Assembly (NCBI GenBank): GCA_036514635.1
Contig: DATBWU010000108.1
Coordinates: forward strand, 1 to 40,744
Origin: DASSFZ01 sp036514635
GTDB lineage: Bacteria; Chloroflexota; Anaerolineae; Fen-1058
Direction: 5' to 3'
Length of the DNA: 40,744 nucleotides
Both the position numbers and the translations under genes were made by a program. How positions within the stretch are numbered: the stretch's first letter is position 1; each line of letters starts with the position of its first letter. Positions 7,544 through 13,854 of this stretch are shown in pieces. The notes below the pieces were generated by a model. The model worked only from the letters and a program-made list of their open reading frames with translations. It was not told the DNA's origin and made no database searches.

Positions 7544-8377
7544 TCACCTCGCAGACACAGTATGCGCATCTGAGACATTTACCCCGCAGAACAATTCATA
7601 GTCGATTAGCGCTGTGATAGTTGGCGCGTCGCCGCACACCGGGCAATCGGAGCGGCGCGCGATCTGCACCTGTGCCACCTCGCCCGTCTGGCCTTCAAAG
7701 ATCGTCAGTCGATCCGTCATCGCCGCGCCGACGCCGAGAATCAACTTGATCGCCTCAAGCGCCAGCCACGATCCGATCGTGCCCGTCAGCGCGCCGATCA
7801 CGCCCGCCTCGATACAATCGGGTACGCCGCCCGGCGGAGGCGGCGTAGGAAATACGCAGCGATAGCACGCCGAGACGCGCGGTTTCACGACCGACAGTTG
7901 CCCGTCAAACTGATTCGCCGCACCCCAGACCAGCGACTTTCCGGCCAGCACGCATACGTCGTTGACCAGATAGCGCGTGGGAAAGTTGTCGCTGCCGTCG
8001 ACGATGGCATCGTAACCGGCGACGATCGGGTGCGCATTGGCCGAGGTCAACCGCTCGCCATGCGGCACGATCGTCACATCGGGATTGAGCGCGCGCAGCG
8101 ATTCCGCCGCCGCATCGACCTTCATCCTTCCCACATCGCCGGATCGAAACAACACTTGCCGCTGCAAGTTCGATACATCGACCCGATCGCCGTCCACCAA
8201 CCCGATCGTTCCGACGCCGGCTGCGGCCAGATACAGCGCCGCAGGCGACCCGAGTCCACCGACACCGACGATCAGCACGCGCGAATCGAGCAAGCGGTGT
8301 TGTCCCTTGCCGCCGATACCCTGCAAGACGATGTGGCGGGCGTAACGTTTAATCTGGTCTTCGGTGAATCCGAGCAT
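7544..8377 (-). CDS. moeB: MoeB/ThiF family sulfur-carrier adenylyltransferase
   Basis: An E1-like enzyme that uses ATP to adenylate the C-terminal glycine of a small sulfur-carrier protein (MoaD, ThiS or relatives), in molybdopterin, thiamin or cysteine/tRNA sulfur pathways. It is 277 aa. The nucleotide-binding loop is GVGGLGS (38-44), with DGSDN at 127-131. The zinc site is C171-x2-C174 plus C245-x2-C248. Cys188 (PDCIEAGVIG) matches the position of the ThiF active cysteine. On the minus strand it lies downstream of JAMM and TusA genes, with a four-helix-bundle cassette between. The stretch before its ATG is the repeat arm plus CAATCACAAC, with no ribosome binding site visible. No carrier protein gene is in the window. 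Confidence 0.9.
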   Translation of the reverse strand: MLGFTEDQIKRYARHIVLQGIGGKGQHRLLDSRVLIVGVGGLGSPAALYLAAAGVGTIGLVDGDRVDVSNLQRQVLFRSGDVGRMKVDAAAESLRALNPDVTIVPHGERLTSANAHPIVAGYDAIVDGSDNFPTRYLVNDVCVLAGKSLVWGAANQFDGQLSVVKPRVSACYRCVFPTPPPPGGVPDCIEAGVIGALTGTIGSWLALEAIKLILGVGAAMTDRLTIFEGQTGEVAQVQIARRSDCPVCGDAPTITALIDYELFCGVNVSDAHTVSAR

Positions 8378-8389
8378 GTTGTGATTGTC

Positions 8390-8901
8390 GAGACGAAAGA
8401 CTGAAGACGAAGGACGAAGGGCAACGTCCTAAAATGGCGCTTGCTCTTCACCTTCGACAGTATATGCAATTGCCTCTTCACGCAGCCAAGTCTGTTCTGG
8501 CACTAGCGCCTTCCGCATCGTGTGGAGTTTCGCGACGAGAGTCTCGGCGCGGCTGTAGACCTGAGTCAGGAGAGTCTCATCCCGAAGATACTTGCGGCGC
8601 TTGATGACATGCTGGCAGGCCACGGTCTCGATGAGGGAACGAATTGCGAATCCGAGGAAGCGAGCCTGCTCTGCGTCTGTCTGGCTGGTTGAACCTTCGG
8701 CTATATTCAGCGCAACGGACGTGGCGGCTCTAGCGATTTGCGACTTTAGATTGTACTCTTCACTCCGAGGCAATTGTGCTCCGATTTCGTAGATCAGGTC
8801 AATGTAATCCAAAGCCAGCCGCCACACTTCCAGCTTCTCGAACTTGAACGGCATGCGCCCCTCCTTTCGTCATTCGTCCTTCGTCATTCGTCCTTCGTCT
8901 A
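8390..8901 (-). mobile_element. Candidate cassette: four-helix-bundle gene inside inverted GACGAAGG arrays
   Basis: The left arm (8390-8421, GACGAAAGACTGAAGACGAA... on the plus strand) and the right arm (8864-8901, TTCGTCATTCGTCC units) are inverted copies of the same degenerate 7-15 bp unit. They tightly enclose the gene 8429-8854. The right arm supplies the last codons and TGA stop of the upstream JAMM gene, and its end (AAAGGAGG on the minus strand) supplies the cassette gene's ribosome binding site. The cassette separates JAMM from MoeB. That it moves as a unit is inferred. Confidence 0.5.
8429..8854 (-). CDS. Four-helix-bundle protein (S23/IVP family, Avd-like)
   Basis: A small helical protein of the family first described in 23S rRNA intervening sequences. 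The family is structurally related to Avd, the nucleic-acid-binding accessory protein of diversity-generating retroelements; its own role is unknown. It is 141 aa. Family hallmarks are FEKLEVWRLALDYIDLIYEI (residues 4-23), LPRSEEYNLKSQIARAATSV, ALNIAEGS and the ARFLGFAIRSLIET helix. The start at 8854 has AGGAGGGG close upstream. It is flanked by inverted repeat arms and sits in an unrelated sulfur-carrier operon. A second member of the family, with the same kind of setting but a different repeat, is at 22198-22611. No reverse transcriptase or rRNA is nearby. Confidence 0.9.
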   Translation of the reverse strand: MPFKFEKLEVWRLALDYIDLIYEIGAQLPRSEEYNLKSQIARAATSVALNIAEGSTSQTDAEQARFLGFAIRSLIETVACQHVIKRRKYLRDETLLTQVYSRAETLVAKLHTMRKALVPEQTWLREEAIAYTVEGEEQAPF

Positions 8902-9289
8902 CTTTGATCCCTACCTCGCTCACCTCCCCTCTTACAATTCGAAAAGCGCGCACGCTGGGAGGCTCCACCACAAATGAGATGATCACGTAGATCGAATCAG
9001 GATACAGCGCCTCGGCCACATCTGTCGGCGACGGAACCGCCGGGCCGTGCGGATGCGAGTGGTAAATCGCCAGCGGCTCGAAATCGCAGGCCTTCATCGC
9101 CTCGACGAACTCCGGCCCATCCATGCGGTACGCCACCGGGCTGCGCAGCGAGTTGGGCACGGGCAGCACCCGCGTCACGCGCCCATCCCGGCCCGCGAGC
9201 AGGCCACACATTTCTTGTGCCCGATCGCTCCGCGCGCCCGCCAGCATCTCGTCGAATTGCGCCTGCGACATGATCAACACCGAATCCAC
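8870..9289 (-). CDS. JAMM/MPN+ metalloprotease (Mov34/PAD-1 family)
   Basis: A zinc peptidase of the JAMM class. Bacterial members next to MoeB-like enzymes typically trim or release sulfur-carrier or ubiquitin-like proteins. It is 139 aa. The full motif is present: Glu26 (QEMCGLLAG), H77-S-H79, then seven residues, Ser87 and Asp90 (HSHPHGPAVPSPTD). The last residues (VDEGRMTKDE) and the stop are encoded by the GACGAAGG repeat arm of the neighbouring cassette, so the native C-terminus was probably replaced. It follows the TusA gene by 19 bp. The start at 9289 begins MDSVLIMSQ; a second Met at residue 7 is possible. Confidence 0.88.
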   Translation of the reverse strand: MDSVLIMSQAQFDEMLAGARSDRAQEMCGLLAGRDGRVTRVLPVPNSLRSPVAYRMDGPEFVEAMKACDFEPLAIYHSHPHGPAVPSPTDVAEALYPDSIYVIISFVVEPPSVRAFRIVRGEVSEVGIKVDEGRMTKDE

Positions 9290-9308
9290 CTGTGGAGATG
9301 CGGGTTGA

Positions 9309-9539
9309 TTAACGCTTGCGAATCAGGATTTCCCATTCGCCGGGGTGGACGGGCGTAATCGCCAGAACCTCGTCGCCTTGAATCTGGACGCTACGCGGCA
9401 CACTGCGCGTCGCCGGCTCGTAATCGATCTGCACGCGCAATACCTTCCCGGCATCCATTTCTTCCAGAGCCAGGCGTGTTTTGACGTAAGTGTACGGGCA
9501 CACCTCGCCCCGAATATCGAGCGTTCGATCCGCTTGCAT
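9309..9539 (-). CDS. TusA/SirA family sulfurtransferase
   Basis: A small cytoplasmic persulfide carrier that relays sulfur through one cysteine. It is 76 aa, the usual size for the family. The N-terminal CPxP-type motif is present as RGEVCPYTYVKTRLALEEM with Cys14, though the second Pro is replaced (CPYT). It is the first gene of the minus-strand run TusA, JAMM, (cassette), MoeB, PlsY-like. This order suggests a sulfur-mobilising unit in which TusA provides or receives sulfur and MoeB activates the acceptor. The partner carrier protein is not in view. The gene starts beside an AGTAGTC repeat array, and no clear promoter is seen. Confidence 0.87.
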   Translation of the reverse strand: MQADRTLDIRGEVCPYTYVKTRLALEEMDAGKVLRVQIDYEPATRSVPRSVQIQGDEVLAITPVHPGEWEILIRKR

Positions 9540-9549
9540 GTCCGAATTA

Positions 9550-9645
9550 TAGTCGCATAGTCGAGTAGTCGAGTAGTCAAGTAGTCCGGTAGTCAGGCGG
9601 CCAAGTCGCCGCGCAGGGACTATGAGACTATCGGACTATACTCGA
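9550..9645. repeat. AGTAGTC hairpin of short tandem units
   Basis: The left arm (9550-9594) holds five ATAGTC/GTAGTC units about 9 bp apart. The right arm (9617-9645) holds three inverted units (GACTATGAGACTATCGGACTAT). The centre is AGGCGGCCAAGTCGCCGCG. It has the architecture of the GACGAAGG hairpins but another unit. It lies in the gene-free gap 9540-9853 with the cloverleaf repeat and the repressor promoter. Confidence 0.75.
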
Positions 9646-9738
9646 CGCGGGAACCATCTGCGGTTTTGCTCACCGACCGCGTCCTCGCGGTCGATCAGGA
9701 CAGACGCCCGCGTGGACGCGGGCTCTGAGCAGCAAAAG
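9646..9738. repeat. Cloverleaf repeat, copy 2
   Basis: TGCTCA (9667-9672) pairs with TGAGCA (9726-9731). Inside are CGACCGCG-TCCT-CGCGGTCG (9674-9693) and GCCCGCG-TGGA-CGCGGGC (9706-9723). The 5' flank GCGGGAACCATCTGCGG matches the flank of the copy at 31432-31492 almost exactly, so the repeat is longer than the stems alone. Confidence 0.75.
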
Positions 9739-9789
9739 GCGCAACTTGTGACCGTGCGCAGTATACAAGACTGTGAGACTACTACCCTC

Positions 9790-9818
9790 TTGACAATGCG
9801 GCGAACCTCAATTATAAT
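9790..9818 (+). promoter_or_regulatory. Consensus sigma-70 promoter of the mntR-mntH pair
   Basis: TTGACA (9790-9795), a 17-bp spacer and TATAAT (9813-9818): a full consensus match. The repressor start codon lies 36 bp after the -10 box. The -10 box overlaps a palindromic operator. Confidence 0.88.
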
Positions 9819-9835
9819 TTAGCCGTACCTAAATT
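9816..9835 (+). promoter_or_regulatory. DtxR/MntR-type operator
   Basis: A perfect palindrome, AATTTAG-CCGTAC-CTAAATT, with 7-bp arms and a 6-bp centre. It resembles the TTAGG...CCTAA boxes of the DtxR/IdeR/MntR family. It overlaps the -10 box and the expected transcription start, as for metal-dependent repression of the downstream regulator and transporter (autoregulation is inferred). Confidence 0.82.
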
Positions 9836-9853
9836 TGATTTTTGGAGCGACGA

Positions 9854-10516
9854 ATGGGCAAGTTCAGCCAGCAGATCGAAGACTACCTGAAGACGATCTA
9901 CCTGCTCCAACAGCGCGAAGGCGGTGCGACGACTAACGCCATCGCCGAGGCACTGACGGTGAAGCCGGGCAGCGTCACCGGCATGCTCAAGAAGCTGACC
10001 GAGCTGAAACTGGTGCGGCACATGCCTTACCAGGGCGTGACGCTCACGAAGGCCGGCGAGAAGATCGCACTGGAAGTCGTCCGGCACCATCGGCTGCTCG
10101 AACTGTTCCTGGTCGAGACGCTGGGTTACACCTGGGACGAGGTTCACGTAGAAGCCGACCGGCTGGAGCACGTCATCAGCGAGGATTTTGAGGAGCGCAT
10201 CGCGGCCCGGCTGGGCAACCCGCAAGTCGATCCGCACGGTGATCCGATCCCGGCCAAAGACGGTAGCATGGCGAACGTTCAGCAGCAAAGTCTGGCCGAA
10301 CTGCCTTGCGGCCAATCCGCACAGGTGACGCGCTTGAATGACACACACCCGGAAATGCTGCGCTACGCGGCCGTGCTGGGCTTGCGCCCGAAGGCCCGCA
10401 TCACTGTCGTCGAGGCCGAGCCTTTCGGCGGGCCGCTGCGGGTGCGCGTCGGCAAGACTGAGCACGCGATTGGTCGTGAACTGGCCGAGCATATCTTCGT
10501 CACCACCGAGGCTTAA
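9854..10516 (+). CDS. mntR: Metal-dependent transcriptional repressor, DtxR/MntR family
   Basis: A dimeric DNA-binding repressor that senses Mn2+ or Fe2+ in the cytoplasm. The predicted protein is 220 aa in three parts. Residues 1-70 form a winged helix (IEDYLKTIYLLQQREGGATT, VKPGSVTGMLKKL). A metal-binding/dimerisation domain follows (VVRHHRLLELFLVETLGYTWDEVHVEADRLEHVI in overlapping segments, with the family's His/Glu ligands). The C-terminal SH3-like FeoA domain starts at about 145. ATG 9854 is chosen because GGAG lies 6 bp upstream; an in-frame TTG at 9842 would include the ribosome binding site. The stop is one base from the Nramp start, so the genes are translationally coupled. The partner transporter points to Mn2+ as effector. 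Confidence 0.92.
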   Translation: MGKFSQQIEDYLKTIYLLQQREGGATTNAIAEALTVKPGSVTGMLKKLTELKLVRHMPYQGVTLTKAGEKIALEVVRHHRLLELFLVETLGYTWDEVHVEADRLEHVISEDFEERIAARLGNPQVDPHGDPIPAKDGSMANVQQQSLAELPCGQSAQVTRLNDTHPEMLRYAAVLGLRPKARITVVEAEPFGGPLRVRVGKTEHAIGRELAEHIFVTTEA

Positions 10517-10517
10517 A

Positions 10518-11804
10518 ATGACTGCTCTCGTCCAAAGACTGATCGCGCCAAGCGCCGGCCTGTCCTGGCGTGGAACAATCGCCTTCAACGTGCAACGGCT
10601 GCGCCGCCTGATGTCATTCCTCGGCCCGGCGTTCCTGATCAGCGTCGGGTACATGGACCCTGGCAACTGGGGAACCGACATCGAAGGCGGATCGCGTTTC
10701 GGTTATCAGTTGCTTTGGGTGATCTTGCTCAGCAACATGATGGCTATTCTGATGCAGACGCTCTCGGCCAAACTCGGCATCGCCACCGGGCGCACACTGC
10801 CGCAATTATGCCGCGACCGCTATCCGCGCACGCTGAATCTGTTTCTGTGGATCACTGCTGAACTCGCGGCCATGGCCACCGACCTGGCCGAGTTCCTCGG
10901 CGCGGCGCTGGGCTTCTACCTCTTGTTCGGCATTCCAATGTTTCCGGCGGCACTCCTCAGCGGTGTGGTGATCAGTGGCATTCTTGCACTGGAACACTAC
11001 GGGCATCGGAAATTAGAAAAAGCCATCATCGGTTTAGTGGCTGTCATCGGCTTCGCCTATCTCATCGAGATCGTGTTGGCCCGGCCCGACTTCGGCCAGA
11101 TCGCCGCCGGGACATTCATCCCACGTCTGGGCAATGGCGCGATCCTCGTCGCGGTGGGCATTATCGGCGCGACGGTGATGCCGCACAACCTGTATCTGCA
11201 CTCGGCGTTGGTGCTGCCTCGCCGAGAGCCAAACGATCCCGCCAAGAACCGGTATCTGCTGAAGATGGCGAAAATCGATTTGGTGATCGCGCTGAACGGC
11301 GCGTGGTTGGTGAATTCGGCGATCTTGATCATGTCGGCAGCGACCTTCGCTCACAACGGGCTGCAAGTCACTTCAATCGAAGAGGCACACCGCACGCTCG
11401 CGCCGTTGCTCGGCGGGTTCTCGGCGCTCGCCTTCGCAATCGCGCTCCTGGCATCGGGCCTGTCTTCATCGACAACGGCGACGATGGCCGGGCAGGTGAT
11501 CATGGAAGGCTTCTTGCACGTCAAAGTCAACGTGTGGCTGCGCCGGCTCGTCACGATGATTCCTGCGCTGATCGTCATCGGCCTGGGCATCGATCCATTG
11601 AAGATTCTGGTGCTATCGCAAGTTTCGCTGAGTTTCCAACTGCCGTTTGTCATGCTACCGCTGATCCGTTTCACACGTGACCGATCGATCATGGGCGAGT
11701 ACACTAACAACCGTTTGGTGAATGCGCTGGCCTACGGCGTGGCGGCGATCATCATCGGCCTGAACGTCTGGCTGGTCATTCAGGTGCTCGGCGGAACGAT
11801 TTAG
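10518..11804 (+). CDS. mntH: Nramp family divalent metal transporter (MntH-like)
   Basis: A proton-coupled importer of Mn2+ (also Fe2+) in the cytoplasmic membrane. The predicted protein is 428 aa with about 11 membrane helices. TM1 has the metal site DPGN (47-50, GYMDPGNWGTD). TM6 has ATVMPHNLYLHS with Met221 and His223; the methionine favours transition metals. ATG 10518 begins one base after the repressor stop, and upstream in-frame starts would lie inside the repressor gene. It shares the operator at 9816-9835 with the repressor. A palindromic element begins right at its stop codon. Confidence 0.94.
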   Translation: MTALVQRLIAPSAGLSWRGTIAFNVQRLRRLMSFLGPAFLISVGYMDPGNWGTDIEGGSRFGYQLLWVILLSNMMAILMQTLSAKLGIATGRTLPQLCRDRYPRTLNLFLWITAELAAMATDLAEFLGAALGFYLLFGIPMFPAALLSGVVISGILALEHYGHRKLEKAIIGLVAVIGFAYLIEIVLARPDFGQIAAGTFIPRLGNGAILVAVGIIGATVMPHNLYLHSALVLPRREPNDPAKNRYLLKMAKIDLVIALNGAWLVNSAILIMSAATFAHNGLQVTSIEEAHRTLAPLLGGFSALAFAIALLASGLSSSTTATMAGQVIMEGFLHVKVNVWLRRLVTMIPALIVIGLGIDPLKILVLSQVSLSFQLPFVMLPLIRFTRDRSIMGEYTNNRLVNALAYGVAAIIIGLNVWLVIQVLGGTI

Positions 11805-11885
11805 AACCTATCTGAAAACCGGATCGCAGGCTTCAGCCTGCGCGGACTGAAGTCCGCGTTCCAAGGCTTTCGGATAGGCTCTTAG
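11803..11885. repeat. CTGTCTGAAAAG palindromic element, copy 3
   Basis: AGAACCTATCTGAAAACC at the left and GGCTTTCGGATAGGCTCTTAG at the right enclose the hairpins GCAGGCTTCAGCCTGC and GCGGACTGAAGTCCGC. The left end overlaps the TAG stop of the Nramp gene. It could serve as a transcript end, but has no U tract. Confidence 0.7.
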
Positions 11886-11940
11886 CCTTTGCGTGCTGCG
11901 TTTCAACACGGAGCACGCGGCACAAACCGGGAGAGTCAAC

Positions 11941-12855
11941 ATGGACAATGCGATGGCCCTGACGACGCAGGGGCTGACGAAATCCTACGGAAGCGTGCGC
12001 GCGCTGCGCGGCGTGAACCTGGAAGTACGGCGCGGCGAAGTCTTCGGCTTCCTCGGCCCGAACGGCGCAGGCAAGACGACGACGATCCGCTGCCTGCTCG
12101 ACCTGATCCGGCCCGACGGCGGCACGCTGCGCGTTCTGGGGCTGGACCCTCAGGCGAACCCGGTCGAAGTACGCGCGCGGAGCGGCTACCTGCCCGGCGA
12201 GCTGCGCGTGGAGGACAACTCGACAGTTGAAGACGTGCTGCACTACTTCAACGACCTGCGCAGCGGCAAGGCCGACTGGAGTTTCGTGCGCCACATTGCC
12301 CAGCGGCTTGATCTCGATCTCGCGCCGCGGGTCAAGAATTTATCGAAGGGCAACAAGCAGAAGGTCGGTGTGGTGCTGGCGTTGATGCACCGGCCCGAGC
12401 TGCTGTTGCTCGACGAGCCGACGATCGGTCTCGACCCGCTGATGCAGCACGAAGTCCTGCGCCTGATCGTCGAAGCACGCGACGAAGGCACGACGGTGTT
12501 CTTCTCGTCGCACAATCTGAGCGAGGTGCAGGAGATCGCTGAACGAGTGGCGATCATTCGGCAGGGCGTGGTGGTCGAGGTGGCCGAGACCGACTCGCTG
12601 ATCAATCGCGCCATGCGGCGCGTCAGCATCCGCTTCGAGCGGCCCGTCACTGACACAGCACTGGCCACCTTACCCGGAGTGAAAGTGCTTCGGCGCGACG
12701 ACGGGCTGAGCGTGCTGCTGCAAGTCGAGGGGAAGATGGACGGGCTGATCAAGGCGCTGGCGGCTTTCCCTGTAGTCGATTTCGAGACCGAGCGCCCGTC
12801 GCTGGAAGAAATCTTCCTGACCTACTACGAAGGCGATCGAACGGAGGTGAAGTGA
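11941..12855 (+). CDS. ABC transporter ATP-binding protein (ABC-2 type exporter)
   Basis: The ATPase subunit of an ABC-2 export system (CcmA/DrrA-like); substrate unknown. The predicted protein is 304 aa. Walker A GPNGAGKTT is at 39-47, signature LSKGNKQ at 134-140 (a variant common in this subgroup) and Walker B LLLLDEP at 154-160, followed by a switch-region SSHNLSEVQ. The C-terminal 80 residues form the extra domain typical of drug or lipid exporters of this type. ATG 11941 follows GGGAG. The permease gene begins one base after its stop, so the two form one unit. Nothing nearby identifies the cargo. Confidence 0.9.
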   Translation: MDNAMALTTQGLTKSYGSVRALRGVNLEVRRGEVFGFLGPNGAGKTTTIRCLLDLIRPDGGTLRVLGLDPQANPVEVRARSGYLPGELRVEDNSTVEDVLHYFNDLRSGKADWSFVRHIAQRLDLDLAPRVKNLSKGNKQKVGVVLALMHRPELLLLDEPTIGLDPLMQHEVLRLIVEARDEGTTVFFSSHNLSEVQEIAERVAIIRQGVVVEVAETDSLINRAMRRVSIRFERPVTDTALATLPGVKVLRRDDGLSVLLQVEGKMDGLIKALAAFPVVDFETERPSLEEIFLTYYEGDRTEVK

Positions 12856-12856
12856 G

Positions 12857-13732
12857 ATGCTGACGGTATTCAAGCACACGCTGCGCCGCTATCGCGGCCA
12901 GATCATCGGCTGGGGCATCGTCATGTTTCTGTACGGGGCAATCAACATGCCGTTCTACGACAGCTTCGCCAACCAGACGGCGCTATTCGACCAACTGCTG
13001 AACCTGTTTCCGAAGGAAGCCTTCGCGTTCTTCGGTAACTTCGACATCACTGCCTACGCCACACCGGCAGGCTACCTGGGCATCCAGTACTTCGACGTGA
13101 TGGCCGTCCTGATCCTGGGCGTCTTCGTCTTGCTGCTGGGCAGCGGTCTACTGGTCGGTGACGAAGAAAGCGGCCGGCTCGACCTGATCCTGGCGCATCC
13201 TGTGAGCCGAACGTCGCTGTTTTGGGGACGCCTGCTAGGATTCGCCGCCGTCACGCTCGCCATCCTGTTCATCTCGTGGCTGGGGCTGGTCTTGCCGATG
13301 GGCCTGACTTCGATGAACCTGGGCTGGGGCGAGGTCGCTCTTCCGTTCCTGTCGTTGTTCGGCGTGCTGATGGTGTTCGGCGCGGCGGCGCTGCTGTTCA
13401 GCATGTTGCTCCCGTCGCGCAGCACGGCGGCCATGACGGGCGGATTCGTCCTCGTGGCGAGTTACATTATCACCTCGCTCGATCGCATGTTGCAGATGCA
13501 AGGCAACACAAGTTTGGAGACGGCGGTTAAGTTTACTCCGTTGTATTACTACGAAGGCGGCAACGCCATCAGTGGGCTGAACGTTGGGTGGCTCGTTGGC
13601 TTGTTGGCTGTGTCAGCGCTCCTTGCGGTATTAGCCTGGTGGCGCTTCAAGCGGCGTGACATCCGCGTGGGCGGCGAAGGCGGCTGGCGATTCAACCTGC
13701 TCAGGTTCAAGCGCGTGAGGGCACAGCAATAG
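12857..13732 (+). CDS. ABC-2 type transporter permease
   Basis: The membrane subunit partnering the preceding ATPase. It is 291 aa with six predicted hydrophobic segments: one near the N-terminus, then paired helices around VMAVLILGVFVLLLGSGLL, VTLAILFISWLGLVL, LMVFGAAALLFSMLL, a further segment, and LLAVSALLAVLAWW. A cytoplasmic loop EESGRLDLILAHPVSR, typical of ABC-2 permeases, precedes TM3. The start overlaps GGAGGTGAAGTGAG, so translation is coupled to the ATPase. After its stop comes a dispersed repeat on the opposite strand, not an obvious terminator. Confidence 0.88.
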   Translation: MLTVFKHTLRRYRGQIIGWGIVMFLYGAINMPFYDSFANQTALFDQLLNLFPKEAFAFFGNFDITAYATPAGYLGIQYFDVMAVLILGVFVLLLGSGLLVGDEESGRLDLILAHPVSRTSLFWGRLLGFAAVTLAILFISWLGLVLPMGLTSMNLGWGEVALPFLSLFGVLMVFGAAALLFSMLLPSRSTAAMTGGFVLVASYIITSLDRMLQMQGNTSLETAVKFTPLYYYEGGNAISGLNVGWLVGLLAVSALLAVLAWWRFKRRDIRVGGEGGWRFNLLRFKRVRAQQ

Positions 13733-13737
13733 AACGT

Positions 13738-13842
13738 AACGAATCCACGCTAAGCGTGATGGCGCACGGGCCGTATCCGTTTATCAGCTGCGGATTCGTT
13801 GCAGCGCTCTCCTTGAAACACCTATTGAGCCTTTTTCGATTG
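13738..13842 (-). repeat. GGCTCAATGGGTGTTTC repeat, copy 1
   Basis: On the minus strand it reads AAAGGCTCAATAGGTGTTTC, then AAGGAGAGCGCTGCAACGAA, then a GATAAACGGATACG segment, and ends GATTCGTT. The other copies, at 18571-18674 and 37769-37870, are on the plus strand. The three are about 100 bp each and share both ends while the middle varies. This copy lies just before the metal ATPase and creates a false N-terminal extension of its frame. Confidence 0.75.
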
Positions 13843-13854
13843 GAGTATTGGGAC

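Noticed and set aside
8429..8854. A diversity-generating retroelement around the Avd-like gene
   Set aside because: No reverse transcriptase, template repeat or variable repeat pair is visible near either family gene.
13756..13854. An N-terminal extension of the metal ATPase from ATG 13756
   Set aside because: These 33 codons are the antisense of a dispersed repeat. The TTG at 13855 has a GGAG at proper distance.
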